From NCBI RefSeq assembly GCF_023284065.1, contig NZ_JAKIKP010000009.1:96002-160001 (forward strand): a stretch of DNA of 64,000 nucleotides, read 5' to 3'. The notes under the pieces are model-generated. The model saw only the letters and a program-made list of their open reading frames with translations. It had not been told where the DNA came from and searched no databases. The stretch comes from Shewanella gaetbuli (GTDB taxonomy: Bacteria > Pseudomonadota > Gammaproteobacteria > Enterobacterales > Shewanellaceae). The translations under genes were made by a program, and so were the position numbers. The first letter of the stretch is position 1. Every line of letters begins with the position of its first letter. Shown piece by piece: positions 47,630 through 57,182 of the stretch.

Positions 47630-48025
47630 ATGGGGTTATTAGTCACCGGATTATATGCCAGTTTGACAGGGTTATTAGTACTGGCATTGTCATATCGAGT
47701 AGTTAAATATCGTCGAGCAAATGCTATTGGTATCGGTAGTGGTGGTAATAAAGATTTGTCACTCGCCATGAGAGTTCACGGAAATTTATTAGAAAACGCG
47801 CCTATAGTACTTATTTTGTTTGCCGCTGCTGAATTCAATGGTATGCCTAGTTATTTACTGCATGTGTTTGGCACACTGTGGATTGTTGCAAGATTACTGC
47901 ATGCCATAGGCTTAACAAAAGGCAAAGGTGGTTATCATTTTGGGCGATTTTGGGGTGTGCTAACCACTTGGGCTATTTTGCTTGGTTTGTCGGTGGCTAA
48001 CCTTGGTTTTTTTATAGGGCTATAA
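47630..48025 (+). CDS. MAPEG family membrane protein
   Basis: This 131-residue integral membrane protein has four hydrophobic helices and the MAPEG pattern AMRVHGNLLENAPIVLILFAAAE followed by RLLHAIGL. Bacterial relatives are glutathione-dependent transferases/peroxidases of unknown physiological substrate. An ideal AAGGAG precedes the ATG. A long hairpin follows the stop. Confidence 0.87.
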   Translation: MGLLVTGLYASLTGLLVLALSYRVVKYRRANAIGIGSGGNKDLSLAMRVHGNLLENAPIVLILFAAAEFNGMPSYLLHVFGTLWIVARLLHAIGLTKGKGGYHFGRFWGVLTTWAILLGLSVANLGFFIGL

Positions 48026-48067
48026 AAGCATTTTAATTATTCGTGTAACACCGCTTACTCTATTTAT

Positions 48068-48119
48068 AACCTCATAAAATCAGTCACAATATCGTGATTA
48101 CCTTGCATTTTATGAGGTT
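48068..48119 (+). terminator. Long hairpin terminator after the MAPEG gene
   Basis: A 13-bp perfect stem AACCTCATAAAAT/ATTTTATGAGGTT encloses 26 bases containing an inner TCAC-GTGA pair and is followed by TTATTT. The long loop is unusual for a simple terminator. Confidence 0.6.
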
Positions 48120-48244
48120 TTATTTACCCGAGTAATATTCAAAAATATTTCACATCTGCTGCTTTTTTAGTCACACTTAGTCTTCACCAACTGGTATACT
48201 CCGCGTCCGCTTATTTGGCGTATTGTTAATTTTAGGTCACCCGC

Positions 48245-50563
48245 ATGCAAGTTGAGTCAACATTATTTAGTTATCCCAAATTTTGGGCTGAAAGCTTCGG
48301 CACAGCACCATTTTTACCCATGACCCGTAAAGAAATGAATAAACTGGGATGGGATAGTTGCGACATTATCATTGTTACTGGCGATGCATATGTTGACCAC
48401 CCAAGCTTTGGTATGGCGGTAATTGGCCGTATGCTTGAGGCGCAAGGTTATCGGGTGGGTATTATTTCTCAACCTGATTGGCACAGCAAAGATGACTTTA
48501 TGCAGTTAGGTCGCCCAAATTTATTTTTTGGGGTTACCGCTGGCAACATGGACTCAATGATCAACCGCTATACAGCCGACCGAAAATTACGCCACGATGA
48601 CGCATATACAGCAGGCGATATTGGCGGCAAACGCCCAGACCGAGCTGTAACGGTTTACACTCAACGTTGTAAAGAAGCTTTTAAAGAAGTGCCTGTGGTG
48701 ATTGGTGGTATTGAAGCCAGTTTACGCCGTATAGCGCACTATGATTATTGGTCAGATAAAGTGCGTCGCAGCGTAATATTTGACGCTAAAGCCGACATTT
48801 TAGTTTACGGTAATGCTGAACGACCACTAATGGAAGTGGCAAGACGATTAGCCAGCGGTGAAGCCGTTGAGCAAATTGACGATGTACGCGGTACCGCCAT
48901 TATGCGTAAAGAAGCCATGCCCGGCTGGAAGGGAATGGACTCGCGTAAAATAGACCAACTACATAAAATAGACCCCATTCCAAACCCTTATGGTGCGGAC
49001 GATGTTGGCTGCGAAAAGTTATCAGGGCCTAGCGACAAGAAGATTTTTGATAACGACGCCCCAAAACCTATCAGCGTTCAACCGCCAAGGCCAAGACCGT
49101 GGGAAAAAACCTATGTGTTATTGCCTGCTTACGACAAAGTGGCTGGCGATAAATATTTATACGCCCATGCTTCGCGCATATTGCATCAAGAGCAAAATCC
49201 AGGCTGTGCCAGAGCATTATTTCAGCCACATGATCAACACCGTGGAGTGTGGGTAAATCCACCTGCGTGGCCATTGAATACAGATGAAATGGATGCTGTA
49301 TTCGATTTACCCTATCAACGTGTGCCGCACCCCAGCTATGGTAAAGAAAAAATACCTGCTTATGACATGATCAAAACCTCAATTAACATCATGCGCGGGT
49401 GTTTTGGTGGCTGTTCATTCTGTTCAATTACCGAACATGAAGGACGCATTATTCAAAGTCGTTCGCAAGAATCTATTATTAAAGAAATTCACGATATTCA
49501 AGAAAAAGTGCCTGGTTTTACTGGGGTAATTTCTGACTTAGGTGGCCCAACCGCCAACATGTATCGTTTAGGCTGTACCAGCGTAAAAGCCGAAACCACT
49601 TGTCGACGTTTATCCTGTGTTTACCCATCAATTTGTGGCCATTTGGGTACCGATCATAAACACACCATTGACCTATATCGTGCCGCAAGAGATGTTCCCG
49701 GTATTAAGAAGGTCCTTATTGCCTCAGGTGTACGTTATGACCTAGCCATTGAAGACCCTGCTTACATCAAAGAGTTGGCTAAACATCATGTTGGCGGCTA
49801 TTTAAAAATTGCCCCAGAACATACCGAAGAAGGCCCATTGAGCAAAATGATGAAGCCGGGTATGGGCACTTATGACAAGTTTAAAGAGTTATTTGATAAG
49901 TTTTCTAAAGAGGCCGGTAAAGAGCAATTTTTAATTCCGTATTTTATTTCTGCTCATCCTGGAACCACTGACGAAGACATGGTGAACTTAGCATTGTGGC
50001 TGAAAGGCCAAAAGTTTAAGTTAGACCAAGTACAGAACTTTTATCCATCCCCTATGGCTAATGCAACAACCATTTACCATACCGAACTGAATTCACTTAA
50101 AAATGTGAAGCACACCAGTGAGCAAGTCAGCGTTCCTAAAAAGGGGCGTCAGCGTCGATTGCATAAGTCATTATTGCGTTACCACGACCCAGCAGGTTGG
50201 CCATTAATTCGTGAAGCTTTAATCGCCATGGGTAAAGAATATTTAATAGGCAATGGCCCCAGCCATTTAGTGCCGCCAGAAACCCGCAACGAGCGTAATC
50301 GTCCTAAATGGGGACAAAAAAATGCTAAAGCGGATGATAAACAAGGTGGTAAAACAGCCATGACCCGTTTTTCATCAAACCAGTTTGATGAGCGTAAAAA
50401 CAGCGCGGCCAAAACCGAAGGCAAAAGTAACAATAAAGCAACTACCAAAGGCAAGGCTAAACCTTCGGCCAATAAAGGGTCTGTTAATAAGGGTTCTGGT
50501 CAGTCAGCAAAAGGAAAGTCAGCTGGAAAAGGCTGGGCTACACCGTCTAAATATAAACGTTAA
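48245..50563 (+). CDS. ygiQ: YgiQ family radical SAM protein
   Basis: The 772-residue protein carries the radical S-adenosylmethionine cysteine motif C386-xxx-C390-xx-C393 ([17 protein letters not shown]). It has an N-terminal cobalamin-binding-like domain (about 30-200, [23 protein letters not shown]) and the family-specific C-terminal DUF3362 region with [20 protein letters not shown] low-complexity basic tail (Lys/Ala/Ser/Gly, about 700-772) ends the protein. The reaction catalysed by YgiQ proteins is not known to me. It is monocistronic with a terminator at 50586. Confidence 0.92.
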   Translation: MQVESTLFSYPKFWAESFGTAPFLPMTRKEMNKLGWDSCDIIIVTGDAYVDHPSFGMAVIGRMLEAQGYRVGIISQPDWHSKDDFMQLGRPNLFFGVTAGNMDSMINRYTADRKLRHDDAYTAGDIGGKRPDRAVTVYTQRCKEAFKEVPVVIGGIEASLRRIAHYDYWSDKVRRSVIFDAKADILVYGNAERPLMEVARRLASGEAVEQIDDVRGTAIMRKEAMPGWKGMDSRKIDQLHKIDPIPNPYGADDVGCEKLSGPSDKKIFDNDAPKPISVQPPRPRPWEKTYVLLPAYDKVAGDKYLYAHASRILHQEQNPGCARALFQPHDQHRGVWVNPPAWPLNTDEMDAVFDLPYQRVPHPSYGKEKIPAYDMIKTSINIMRGCFGGCSFCSITEHEGRIIQSRSQESIIKEIHDIQEKVPGFTGVISDLGGPTANMYRLGCTSVKAETTCRRLSCVYPSICGHLGTDHKHTIDLYRAARDVPGIKKVLIASGVRYDLAIEDPAYIKELAKHHVGGYLKIAPEHTEEGPLSKMMKPGMGTYDKFKELFDKFSKEAGKEQFLIPYFISAHPGTTDEDMVNLALWLKGQKFKLDQVQNFYPSPMANATTIYHTELNSLKNVKHTSEQVSVPKKGRQRRLHKSLLRYHDPAGWPLIREALIAMGKEYLIGNGPSHLVPPETRNERNRPKWGQKNAKADDKQGGKTAMTRFSSNQFDERKNSAAKTEGKSNNKATTKGKAKPSANKGSVNKGSGQSAKGKSAGKGWATPSKYKR

Positions 50564-50585
50564 CCCATGCTAATTAATTGATTTT

Positions 50586-50605
50586 AAAGCTGCTTCGGCA
50601 GCTTT
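50586..50605 (+). terminator. Terminator of ygiQ
   Basis: An 8-bp stem AAAGCTGC/GCAGCTTT closes on a stable TTCG tetraloop and is followed by a T-run. Confidence 0.9.
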
Positions 50606-50695
50606 TTTTATAGTTTTTTTTGCAAAAGCCATTCAGGTAAATTTAAATAAACCCTGTTAAGGTGTAGGGATATTATAATTAAAAAGGCTGTAAAC

Positions 50696-51292
50696 ATGTT
50701 AAAAACATCAATTAATCGTATCGCTACCCCAGTATTATTAACCGCAACAATGGTGAGCTCATTTGCCGCAGTGGCAGCAGATGCTACTCAAAATAGCTAT
50801 TTTGACGCCATTGCAGCTCATTGTGGTAAGGCTTACGAAGGCGTGGTTACAGCCGGAAATGCTGCAGATGATGGCTTTACGGGTAAGACGTTAATTATGC
50901 ATGTGAGAGAATGCAGCAACACCGAATTAAAAGTGCCATTTCATGTAGGAGATGATCATTCAAGAACATGGGTGATCACCAAAACCGAGCAAGGGCTACG
51001 CCTAAAGCATGATCATCGCCACAAAGATGGCAGTGAAGACAAAGTCACCATGTACGGTGGTGATACTGCAAACTCAGGCACAGTCACTGAGCAGTCATTT
51101 CCAGTTGACGCCGAATCTATTGCAAACTTTAACGAAAATGGCTTAACCCAGTCAGTCACTAATGTGTGGCATATGTATATTACTCCAGAGGTATTCACTT
51201 ATCGCCTAACGCGTGAAAACCGCGATTTTAGAGTGGACTTTGACTTAACTAAACCGGTTGCTTTACCTCCAACTCCGTGGGGACATGAGTAA
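50696..51292 (+). CDS. Secreted protein of unknown function
   Basis: The 198-residue protein has a signal peptide (MLKTSINRIATPVLLTATMVSSFAAVAADA) with cleavage near 28. The mature part has two cysteines (AAHCGKAYEG, RECSNTE) and a histidine-rich stretch (LRLKHDHRHKDGSED). It ends KPVALPPTPWGHE. I recall similar proteins in several marine gammaproteobacteria but no function. The Cys pair and exported location suggest a disulphide-stabilised periplasmic domain. It stands at the edge of the gene-poor region before the alginate locus. Confidence 0.75.
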   Translation: MLKTSINRIATPVLLTATMVSSFAAVAADATQNSYFDAIAAHCGKAYEGVVTAGNAADDGFTGKTLIMHVRECSNTELKVPFHVGDDHSRTWVITKTEQGLRLKHDHRHKDGSEDKVTMYGGDTANSGTVTEQSFPVDAESIANFNENGLTQSVTNVWHMYITPEVFTYRLTRENRDFRVDFDLTKPVALPPTPWGHE

Positions 51293-51360
51293 TTGTCGCT
51301 GAACCCATAAATTGACATAAATACACCCATAGTCTGACAAATTTAAAGCATAGTCTCACC

Positions 51361-51410
51361 AAATCTCGAGCGGCTGTACACAAAACGTACTGGTGTTGCT
51401 CGAGATTTTT
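51361..51410 (+). terminator. Long hairpin downstream of the secreted protein gene
   Basis: An 11-bp perfect stem AAATCTCGAGC/GCTCGAGATTT encloses 26 bases and is followed by TTGTT. It could terminate transcription from 50696. The large loop is atypical, and a remnant of a mobile element end is an alternative. Confidence 0.5.
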
Positions 51411-52748
51411 GTTCATGTATATACGGAATTTACGTAAGCCTTCGCCCAATAAAAACGTTTTTAAATTCGCGAGTGCAAAAGTGAGCGAAACAATAATGTG
51501 TGAAAGCACGTTGGAATTCGACGCATGTTTTCATCATGAATTTAATTGCGACTTTTGGCAGTCAACCTGAAGGGGTTTACTACTGTTTTGTGGGTAAACG
51601 GTTGCCTTATACGCCTGACGCGTGACTTCACTACATTGATGGGATGACAAAGTTTTATGAATATAAGCCTTGTTGTTTTATTGGCCATAGTGATCTCTTA
51701 GCTTTGTCAGTCTATTCATTTATTATAAAATATCAATAACTTATCACCTCTTTATATTTTTGTTACTTTGCATTCTCTGTGTTGGATTTGTCATTCTTCG
51801 GCTTAAACAGTGGCGTTAGGCCACGTTTGATTTTACTTCATTAAGCTTGTCGGTCGCATTAGCTTATCCTCAGTACTTTGTTGCCAGCAACCCATAAATG
51901 TCATCGGTTGAAAGGTTATCATGACATGCATCGAAATAGGCGCTAATGCGCCTGACAGCGTAGCTTCGTTCAACAAGAGCATTAATGATTAATCACAATC
52001 AATACCAATTATCGTACAGCTTATAATCTGCATATTAGTTCTGAACTGTAATCTCATTACATCATCTATCGGTAATGCCTGTATGAGAATTGGTAACAAC
52101 TATTGCTGTAAATTGGTAATACAGATTAGTCGCTGGCTAACTTTGTTCTGTTATTTGGTCATGTGGTCATATCCATTAGTAGAGAATATAAAAACTATTC
52201 AACAATAACAGCCTAATCTTTCTGTAAGTTATTGTTTACTCTGTTCCTTTTTATTATGTAAAAAATGTGTCAAGCCAATACGCTAGTCTTTTTCATGCTT
52301 TCGTTACTACCAATTTTGGTTTTTGGTAATGCGTTGGGTGCTATTTTGGTTGACATTGATGTGTTGTGGTGGTTATATTTTGTTTAACGAAAGGTTACAA
52401 CTGTGAATAAATTGTTAGGTGGGTAACTGCGTTTAGGTAAGTTATTTATGATTCTATGCATAGCTCTTTGATCATATACAACAAAGGGATCTGCTTGTTT
52501 TTGCAACGAAATTAGATAATTTTTGGTGTTAATTAGCAGCAAAGTCTTACCTATTTTTATTACGTTTTTCAGGGGTAGTTAAGTTCATGTGTAGGTGCGC
52601 CACTATATGCTGCGCATATAAGTATTCTAAGTAAGCTTTGAAAATAGTTAAGCCGAACAATACACGAACATATTCAACAAAGAGATCGTAAATTATAAAG
52701 GATTCCAATATCAACACGTATAAATCTTACCGACATTTTCAAAAGAAA
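51411..52748. other. Long gene-free stretch upstream of the alginate locus
   Basis: About 1.3 kb is without a supportable gene. It is AT-rich and stop codons are frequent in all frames. ACCAATT (52004-52010) and AATTGGT (52088-52094) form a weak inverted pair 77 bp apart. The part from about 51410 to 51560 has weak coding-like character on the minus strand (a frame reading NSNVLSHIIVSLTFALANLK) that might be a decayed transposase or other gene, but I do not recognise it. The last 150 bp must hold the alginate lyase promoter. Confidence 0.45.
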
Positions 52749-53738
52749 ATGTGTGACATTTTTGCTGTGCTAGTTTTTGCTTTAGCTGTTTTTAGCGCAT
52801 CACTCAATGCTCTGGAAGTTGAGGATAATACGCTTATTCCTAAGTCACACACTAGCCTTGCTGAAGGTGTTTTACTGGGGGATTTGTCAAAACTCGATCC
52901 GCTTAAAAAGCCAGGTGAAAATTTTGACTTACTCGATTGGTCGTTAACGTTGCCAACCGATCTCAACAAAGATAAAAAAGCTGATACCGTCTATGAGAAA
53001 TCATTAAGTAAAGGCTTTGACTTAAAACCATTTTTTTATACAGCAGATGATGGTGGCTTGGTATTCGCTTGCCCAAACGTAGGTGCCAAAACCTCAAAAA
53101 ATACAAAATATGCAAGAACTGAACTACGGGAAATGCTACGTAGAGGTAATGTTCGAATTAAAACTCGTGGCCTGACTAAAAATAACTGGGTTTTCAGCAA
53201 TGCGCATGGTTCGGCGAAAGCTAAGTCTGGGGGTGTTGAAGGCAGTTTGGAAGGGACTTTGGCAATAAACCGAGTGTCTACCACAGGTGATATAAAAAAG
53301 GTTGGACGTGTGGTCATCGGGCAAATTCACGCGACGGATGACGAACCTATTCGTTTATATTACCGAAAATTACCAGCCAACTCGAAAGGGGCTATTTATT
53401 TTGCCCATGAAATAAATGATGGTGATGATATTTGGATAAATATGATTGGCTCACGTTCACATACTTTGTCAGACCCTGATGACGGAATCGCCTTAAACGA
53501 AAAATTCTCTTATAAAATTTCCGTCGTAGATGAAGTGTTGTTCGTCACCATAATCAGGGAAGGTAAGCCTAATATTACTAAGTACTACGATATGAAAGAT
53601 AGTGGTTATAGTGCTAGTAACCAATATATGTACTTTAAAGCAGGTGTTTATAATCAAAACAATGACGGCGCTGATGGTGATTATGTGCAAGCCACTTTCT
53701 ATCATATCCATAATATGCATAAAGGGTATAAATTTTAG
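52749..53738 (+). CDS. Alginate lyase, polysaccharide lyase family 7
   Basis: The enzyme cleaves alginate by beta-elimination. All three conserved PL7 strands are present: RTELREM at 123-129, QIH at 192-194 (catalytic H194), and YFKAGVYNQ at 295-303 (catalytic Y301). The domain fills residues about 55-325, so there is no extra binding module. A hydrophobic export signal (FAVLVFALAVFSASLNA) follows the annotated ATG, but it has no positively charged n-region. In-frame codons upstream supply one (YRHFQKK), and AAAGGA lies 7 bases before an ATC at 52710, so the true start may be non-canonical. It is upstream of a TonB receptor gene. Confidence 0.92.
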   Translation: MCDIFAVLVFALAVFSASLNALEVEDNTLIPKSHTSLAEGVLLGDLSKLDPLKKPGENFDLLDWSLTLPTDLNKDKKADTVYEKSLSKGFDLKPFFYTADDGGLVFACPNVGAKTSKNTKYARTELREMLRRGNVRIKTRGLTKNNWVFSNAHGSAKAKSGGVEGSLEGTLAINRVSTTGDIKKVGRVVIGQIHATDDEPIRLYYRKLPANSKGAIYFAHEINDGDDIWINMIGSRSHTLSDPDDGIALNEKFSYKISVVDEVLFVTIIREGKPNITKYYDMKDSGYSASNQYMYFKAGVYNQNNDGADGDYVQATFYHIHNMHKGYKF

Positions 53739-53860
53739 CGCAGTTAACACAGTAATTTAAAATTCGTAACTACAATTATTGGTTATATTTTTATTTAAAT
53801 TAATAGGTTAAAACTTTTGTTTGGGTTTTGTCTGTTGGAATGAATATAACTCTAATTTAA

Positions 53861-54055
53861 ATATAAGAATTTAAAGCAGTAACCTGCTTGCAATAATAAA
53901 TATAAGAATTTAAGGCAGTAAGCTGCTTGCAATAATAAATATAAGAATTTAATGGCAGTAATAACCTGCTTGCAATAATAAATATAAGAATTTAATGGCA
54001 GTAATAACCTGCTCGCAATAATAAATATACCAATATATGGCACTAACATGCTTAT
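53861..54055 (+). repeat. 39/43-bp tandem repeats upstream of the TonB receptor
   Basis: Four units start with ATATAAGAAT at 53861, 53900, 53939 and 53982, and a degenerate fifth starts at 54025. Spacings are 39, 39, 43 and 43 bp. Each unit carries a small GCAG/CTGC hairpin followed by TTGCAATAATAA. The longer units differ by a 4-base insertion. The array fills most of the 341-bp gap between the alginate lyase stop and the receptor start and would be transcribed as leader RNA if a promoter lies upstream. Confidence 0.9.
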
Positions 54056-54079
54056 TAAAATACTAAGGGGAAGTACGGT

Positions 54080-57000
54080 ATGTCGACGAAATTAAGTAAA
54101 AAAACAAAACCCATCCATACAATAGGGAAGTTCAAGCTTTCACCTATAGCAAAATGGATGAAGCTTGCTGCATTTACTTCTATAACCAGTTCTTTTGCAT
54201 TTTCGGCAATAGCACAAGAAGCCGAAACTGAAAATCTAGATAAAGTTGATAATGATATAGAAGTTGTTGTAGTTACTGGTACACGTAGAACAATTCAAGA
54301 CCAAATTGCAATAAAGCGTGAATCTACCACGGTTGTTGACGGTTTATCTGCTTCAGATATTGGTGATTTACCTGCACTTTCAATTGGTGAGGCGCTAGAA
54401 ACATTAACGGGTGCATCATCTCACCGTGAAAATGGTGGTGCTACTGAAATCAGTATTCGTGGTTTAGGCCCATTCTTAAGTAGCACTAACATCAATGGCC
54501 GTGAAGCGACCAATGGTAGTGGTGACCGTTCAGTTAACTTTTCTCAGTTCCCATCAGAGTTGATGCAGAAAGTAGCTATTTATAAAACACAAGACGCTTC
54601 CATGATTGAAGGTGGGGTTGCCGGTGTTATTACCCTGGAGACACTTAAGCCTTTAGATTTTGGTAAGCAACGTTTTCAGGCTGAAGTAAAAGGTAACTAC
54701 AACCCAGACCAAGCAAACGTTGACAATTCACTTCAAGGTGATTTGGGCTACCGTGGAACACTAAGTTATGTTGATCAATTTGAGTTTGATAACGGTCAAG
54801 CATTTGGTTTGAGTGTCGGTTTGCAGCGTCAAGATATTAGCCAGCCAGAAGCTGAATATAGAAGCTCAAGCCCAACGGGTTCATCTTTGTGGGCATGTTT
54901 GAATGATCCAACCGATACCAATACCGGTTTTTTCCGTAGCTCAGCGGGCGATTGTGAAGATGAAATTGTTGGCTCGAATAACCAAGGTTATAATAATAAT
55001 ATTGATCCAGATACAGGTCTTGCAGTAGATGATGGCAGAGAATACGCATGGACTGGCTCAAGCCGAAGCTTCCGTCAAAATGAAACATCTGATGAAAGAG
55101 ACGCTTTATTCTTTGCTCTACAATACCAACCCTCAAATAAATGGGATATCAATTTTGACGCGCAAATTTCAGATCGCACCCAAGCAGAAGCGCGTCATGA
55201 TTTAATTTTCTTACAAAAGCGCGTTACACCGGGTGTAACGGGACAAAATCTGATCACAAACGATGTTGGCGGTATTCTACATTGGGAAGGTGAAGAACGT
55301 ATCGAGTCTGCGGGTGAGCAATTTTCGCGTGAAGAAAACTATCGTGGATATGGCTTGAACGTTGAACATTTTTTCTCTGATGATCTAAAGATTAGTGTTG
55401 ACCTTGGCTATTCTAAAACCAGCCGTGAAGAACTACAAATAACAAACCGAGGAAGAACGAGCTCTCGTCCTTTCTTATCTTGGGATTTAGGTGAATATAT
55501 TCCTCATTTCACAGTGACTGATTTTGATGTGACTGATATTTCCAATTTTACTGATAGCCTTCGTACTCGTATCGACAGAGAAAATGTCCGCGACAACGAA
55601 ATTATGGGTGCACGCGTTGATTTTGATTATATTCTAGACAGTGATTTTTTTAGTAGCGTGCAAGCTGGCGTTCGCGTTTCTGAGCTAACATTTGTTCAAT
55701 TTGGTGGCACGAACGGTAATGGCTCAAGAACTACATATAATTTAGATGAATCTGCAACATCGGCCATCGATGTACTTGAAGGTTGCCAAATAGCCTTCCC
55801 TGAGTCTGATTTTTTATCCAGTGTTTCTGACGGTGATATCATCACCCATGTTGACAGTTCAGGTAATGTTGTAGAAAGCGGTACAGGCGCTTCGTGGGCT
55901 ACTTACAATAACGAATGTTTCTCACAAGCTGTAGCAGCATCACAAGGCGGCGAATTCGCATACCCAGAGGTTACATACGAGAATGCGGGTACTATTGACG
56001 TAACAGAACAAACTACCTCTGCTTACGCCATGCTTAATTACGACTCTGAAATGTTCGGTAAATTTATTCGTGGTAACTTTGGTGTTCGTGTAGTGAATAC
56101 TGACGTTACCTCTATTGGCTTTAGAGAAGGTTTCGACGTTGTCACTGATCCGGCGACAGGTATCGTCGAATTAGTACCAAACGAAAGTATTGAAAAGATT
56201 GTTGGTGGTGGTGATTACACTGAAGTACTACCAAGCTTTAACTTGGTCGTTGATTATGATGACAATATTCTCCTAAGAGCCGGTATTTACCGAGGTATGT
56301 CACGTGCAGATCCATCTAATCTAAGTTATAGCCGCACATTCGTAACCGATGACTCGGATGACCCTGAATCAGTTGAAGACTTGTTGGTTGGTGTTAATGG
56401 TTCAGGTAACCCTGATCTTCAGCCATTAATGTCATGGAACTATGACGCTGCTGTTGAATGGTATCCAAGCGATGACTCTATAGTAGCGTTAGGTGTTTAC
56501 TACAAACAATTCAATGGCAATTTCCAACAGCAAACACAGTTAGAGACGTTTACCGTTGACGGTGTGGAAGTTTCTTTACCTATTACGAATTCAGTTACTA
56601 GTGACGAAAAAAGTGACCTTTATGGTTTTGAAGCGTCATTCTCGTATCGTTGGGATTTAGGCATTGGTGTGAAGTTTGGTTATAACTACTCAGATACAAG
56701 CTACGAGTTTGAAGATAGTAACTACGGTAATACCTTTACTACTGGTTTAGATGGTGTTGTTACTCAGGAAACCGTAGGTATTGTTCCTCCTGCCTCTGTA
56801 CCTGGATTTTCTGAGCATGTATTCAATGGACAGCTTTACTACCAAATAGGTGATTTTGATACTGCGCTTATCTACAAGTATCGCAGTGAATACTTCCAAC
56901 CATACACTTCTAACGGCACAAGACTACGCTATGTTGGTGAGGCAAATGTTTGGGAAGCTCGTGCTGCTTACAAAATCAATCAACACGTTCGCGTTAAAGT

Positions 57001-57118
57001 TTCAGCAATTAACTTGTTCAGTGAGCCTCGTCGTGATGACTTCTATGTCAAAGGTAACTTGGGCCAAGTAAGTGATTACGGTCCTCGCCTGTTCGCAGGT
57101 GTCAGCTTTAAGTACTAG
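54080..57118 (+). CDS. TonB-dependent outer-membrane receptor (Caulobacter/Xanthomonas carbohydrate type)
   Basis: The 1012-residue receptor has an extended signal peptide ending near residue 45 (AFSAIAQEAE). A TonB-box-like IEVVVVTGTRR sits at about 59-70, with a plug domain at about 75-195 (SIGEALETLTG, ISIRGLGPFLSSTNINGREAT, GGVAGVITLETLKPLDFG) and a large beta-barrel ending in aromatic FKY. The style matches the TIGR01782-like receptors that bacteria of this group use for oligosaccharides. With a PL7 lyase upstream, the predicted ligand is alginate oligosaccharide. AGGGGAA precedes the ATG. It is 64 bp upstream of the modular lipoprotein gene and probably co-transcribed. Confidence 0.9.
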   Translation: MSTKLSKKTKPIHTIGKFKLSPIAKWMKLAAFTSITSSFAFSAIAQEAETENLDKVDNDIEVVVVTGTRRTIQDQIAIKRESTTVVDGLSASDIGDLPALSIGEALETLTGASSHRENGGATEISIRGLGPFLSSTNINGREATNGSGDRSVNFSQFPSELMQKVAIYKTQDASMIEGGVAGVITLETLKPLDFGKQRFQAEVKGNYNPDQANVDNSLQGDLGYRGTLSYVDQFEFDNGQAFGLSVGLQRQDISQPEAEYRSSSPTGSSLWACLNDPTDTNTGFFRSSAGDCEDEIVGSNNQGYNNNIDPDTGLAVDDGREYAWTGSSRSFRQNETSDERDALFFALQYQPSNKWDINFDAQISDRTQAEARHDLIFLQKRVTPGVTGQNLITNDVGGILHWEGEERIESAGEQFSREENYRGYGLNVEHFFSDDLKISVDLGYSKTSREELQITNRGRTSSRPFLSWDLGEYIPHFTVTDFDVTDISNFTDSLRTRIDRENVRDNEIMGARVDFDYILDSDFFSSVQAGVRVSELTFVQFGGTNGNGSRTTYNLDESATSAIDVLEGCQIAFPESDFLSSVSDGDIITHVDSSGNVVESGTGASWATYNNECFSQAVAASQGGEFAYPEVTYENAGTIDVTEQTTSAYAMLNYDSEMFGKFIRGNFGVRVVNTDVTSIGFREGFDVVTDPATGIVELVPNESIEKIVGGGDYTEVLPSFNLVVDYDDNILLRAGIYRGMSRADPSNLSYSRTFVTDDSDDPESVEDLLVGVNGSGNPDLQPLMSWNYDAAVEWYPSDDSIVALGVYYKQFNGNFQQQTQLETFTVDGVEVSLPITNSVTSDEKSDLYGFEASFSYRWDLGIGVKFGYNYSDTSYEFEDSNYGNTFTTGLDGVVTQETVGIVPPASVPGFSEHVFNGQLYYQIGDFDTALIYKYRSEYFQPYTSNGTRLRYVGEANVWEARAAYKINQHVRVKVSAINLFSEPRRDDFYVKGNLGQVSDYGPRLFAGVSFKY

Positions 57119-57182
57119 CTAAGTCTAGTAGTTAAATAAAACAAGCTAAATTTGAAGAAAGAATCTTTGTGGAGTCATAAAA

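Noticed and set aside
51249..51509. 86-codon minus-strand frame after the secreted protein gene
   Set aside because: It overlaps the end of the upstream gene and runs through a perfect hairpin. I could not connect it with a transposase or any other family, so it is mentioned only as a possible remnant.
53861..54055. CRISPR array
   Set aside because: The 39/43-bp units are repeated in full with no unique spacers, and no cas genes are near.
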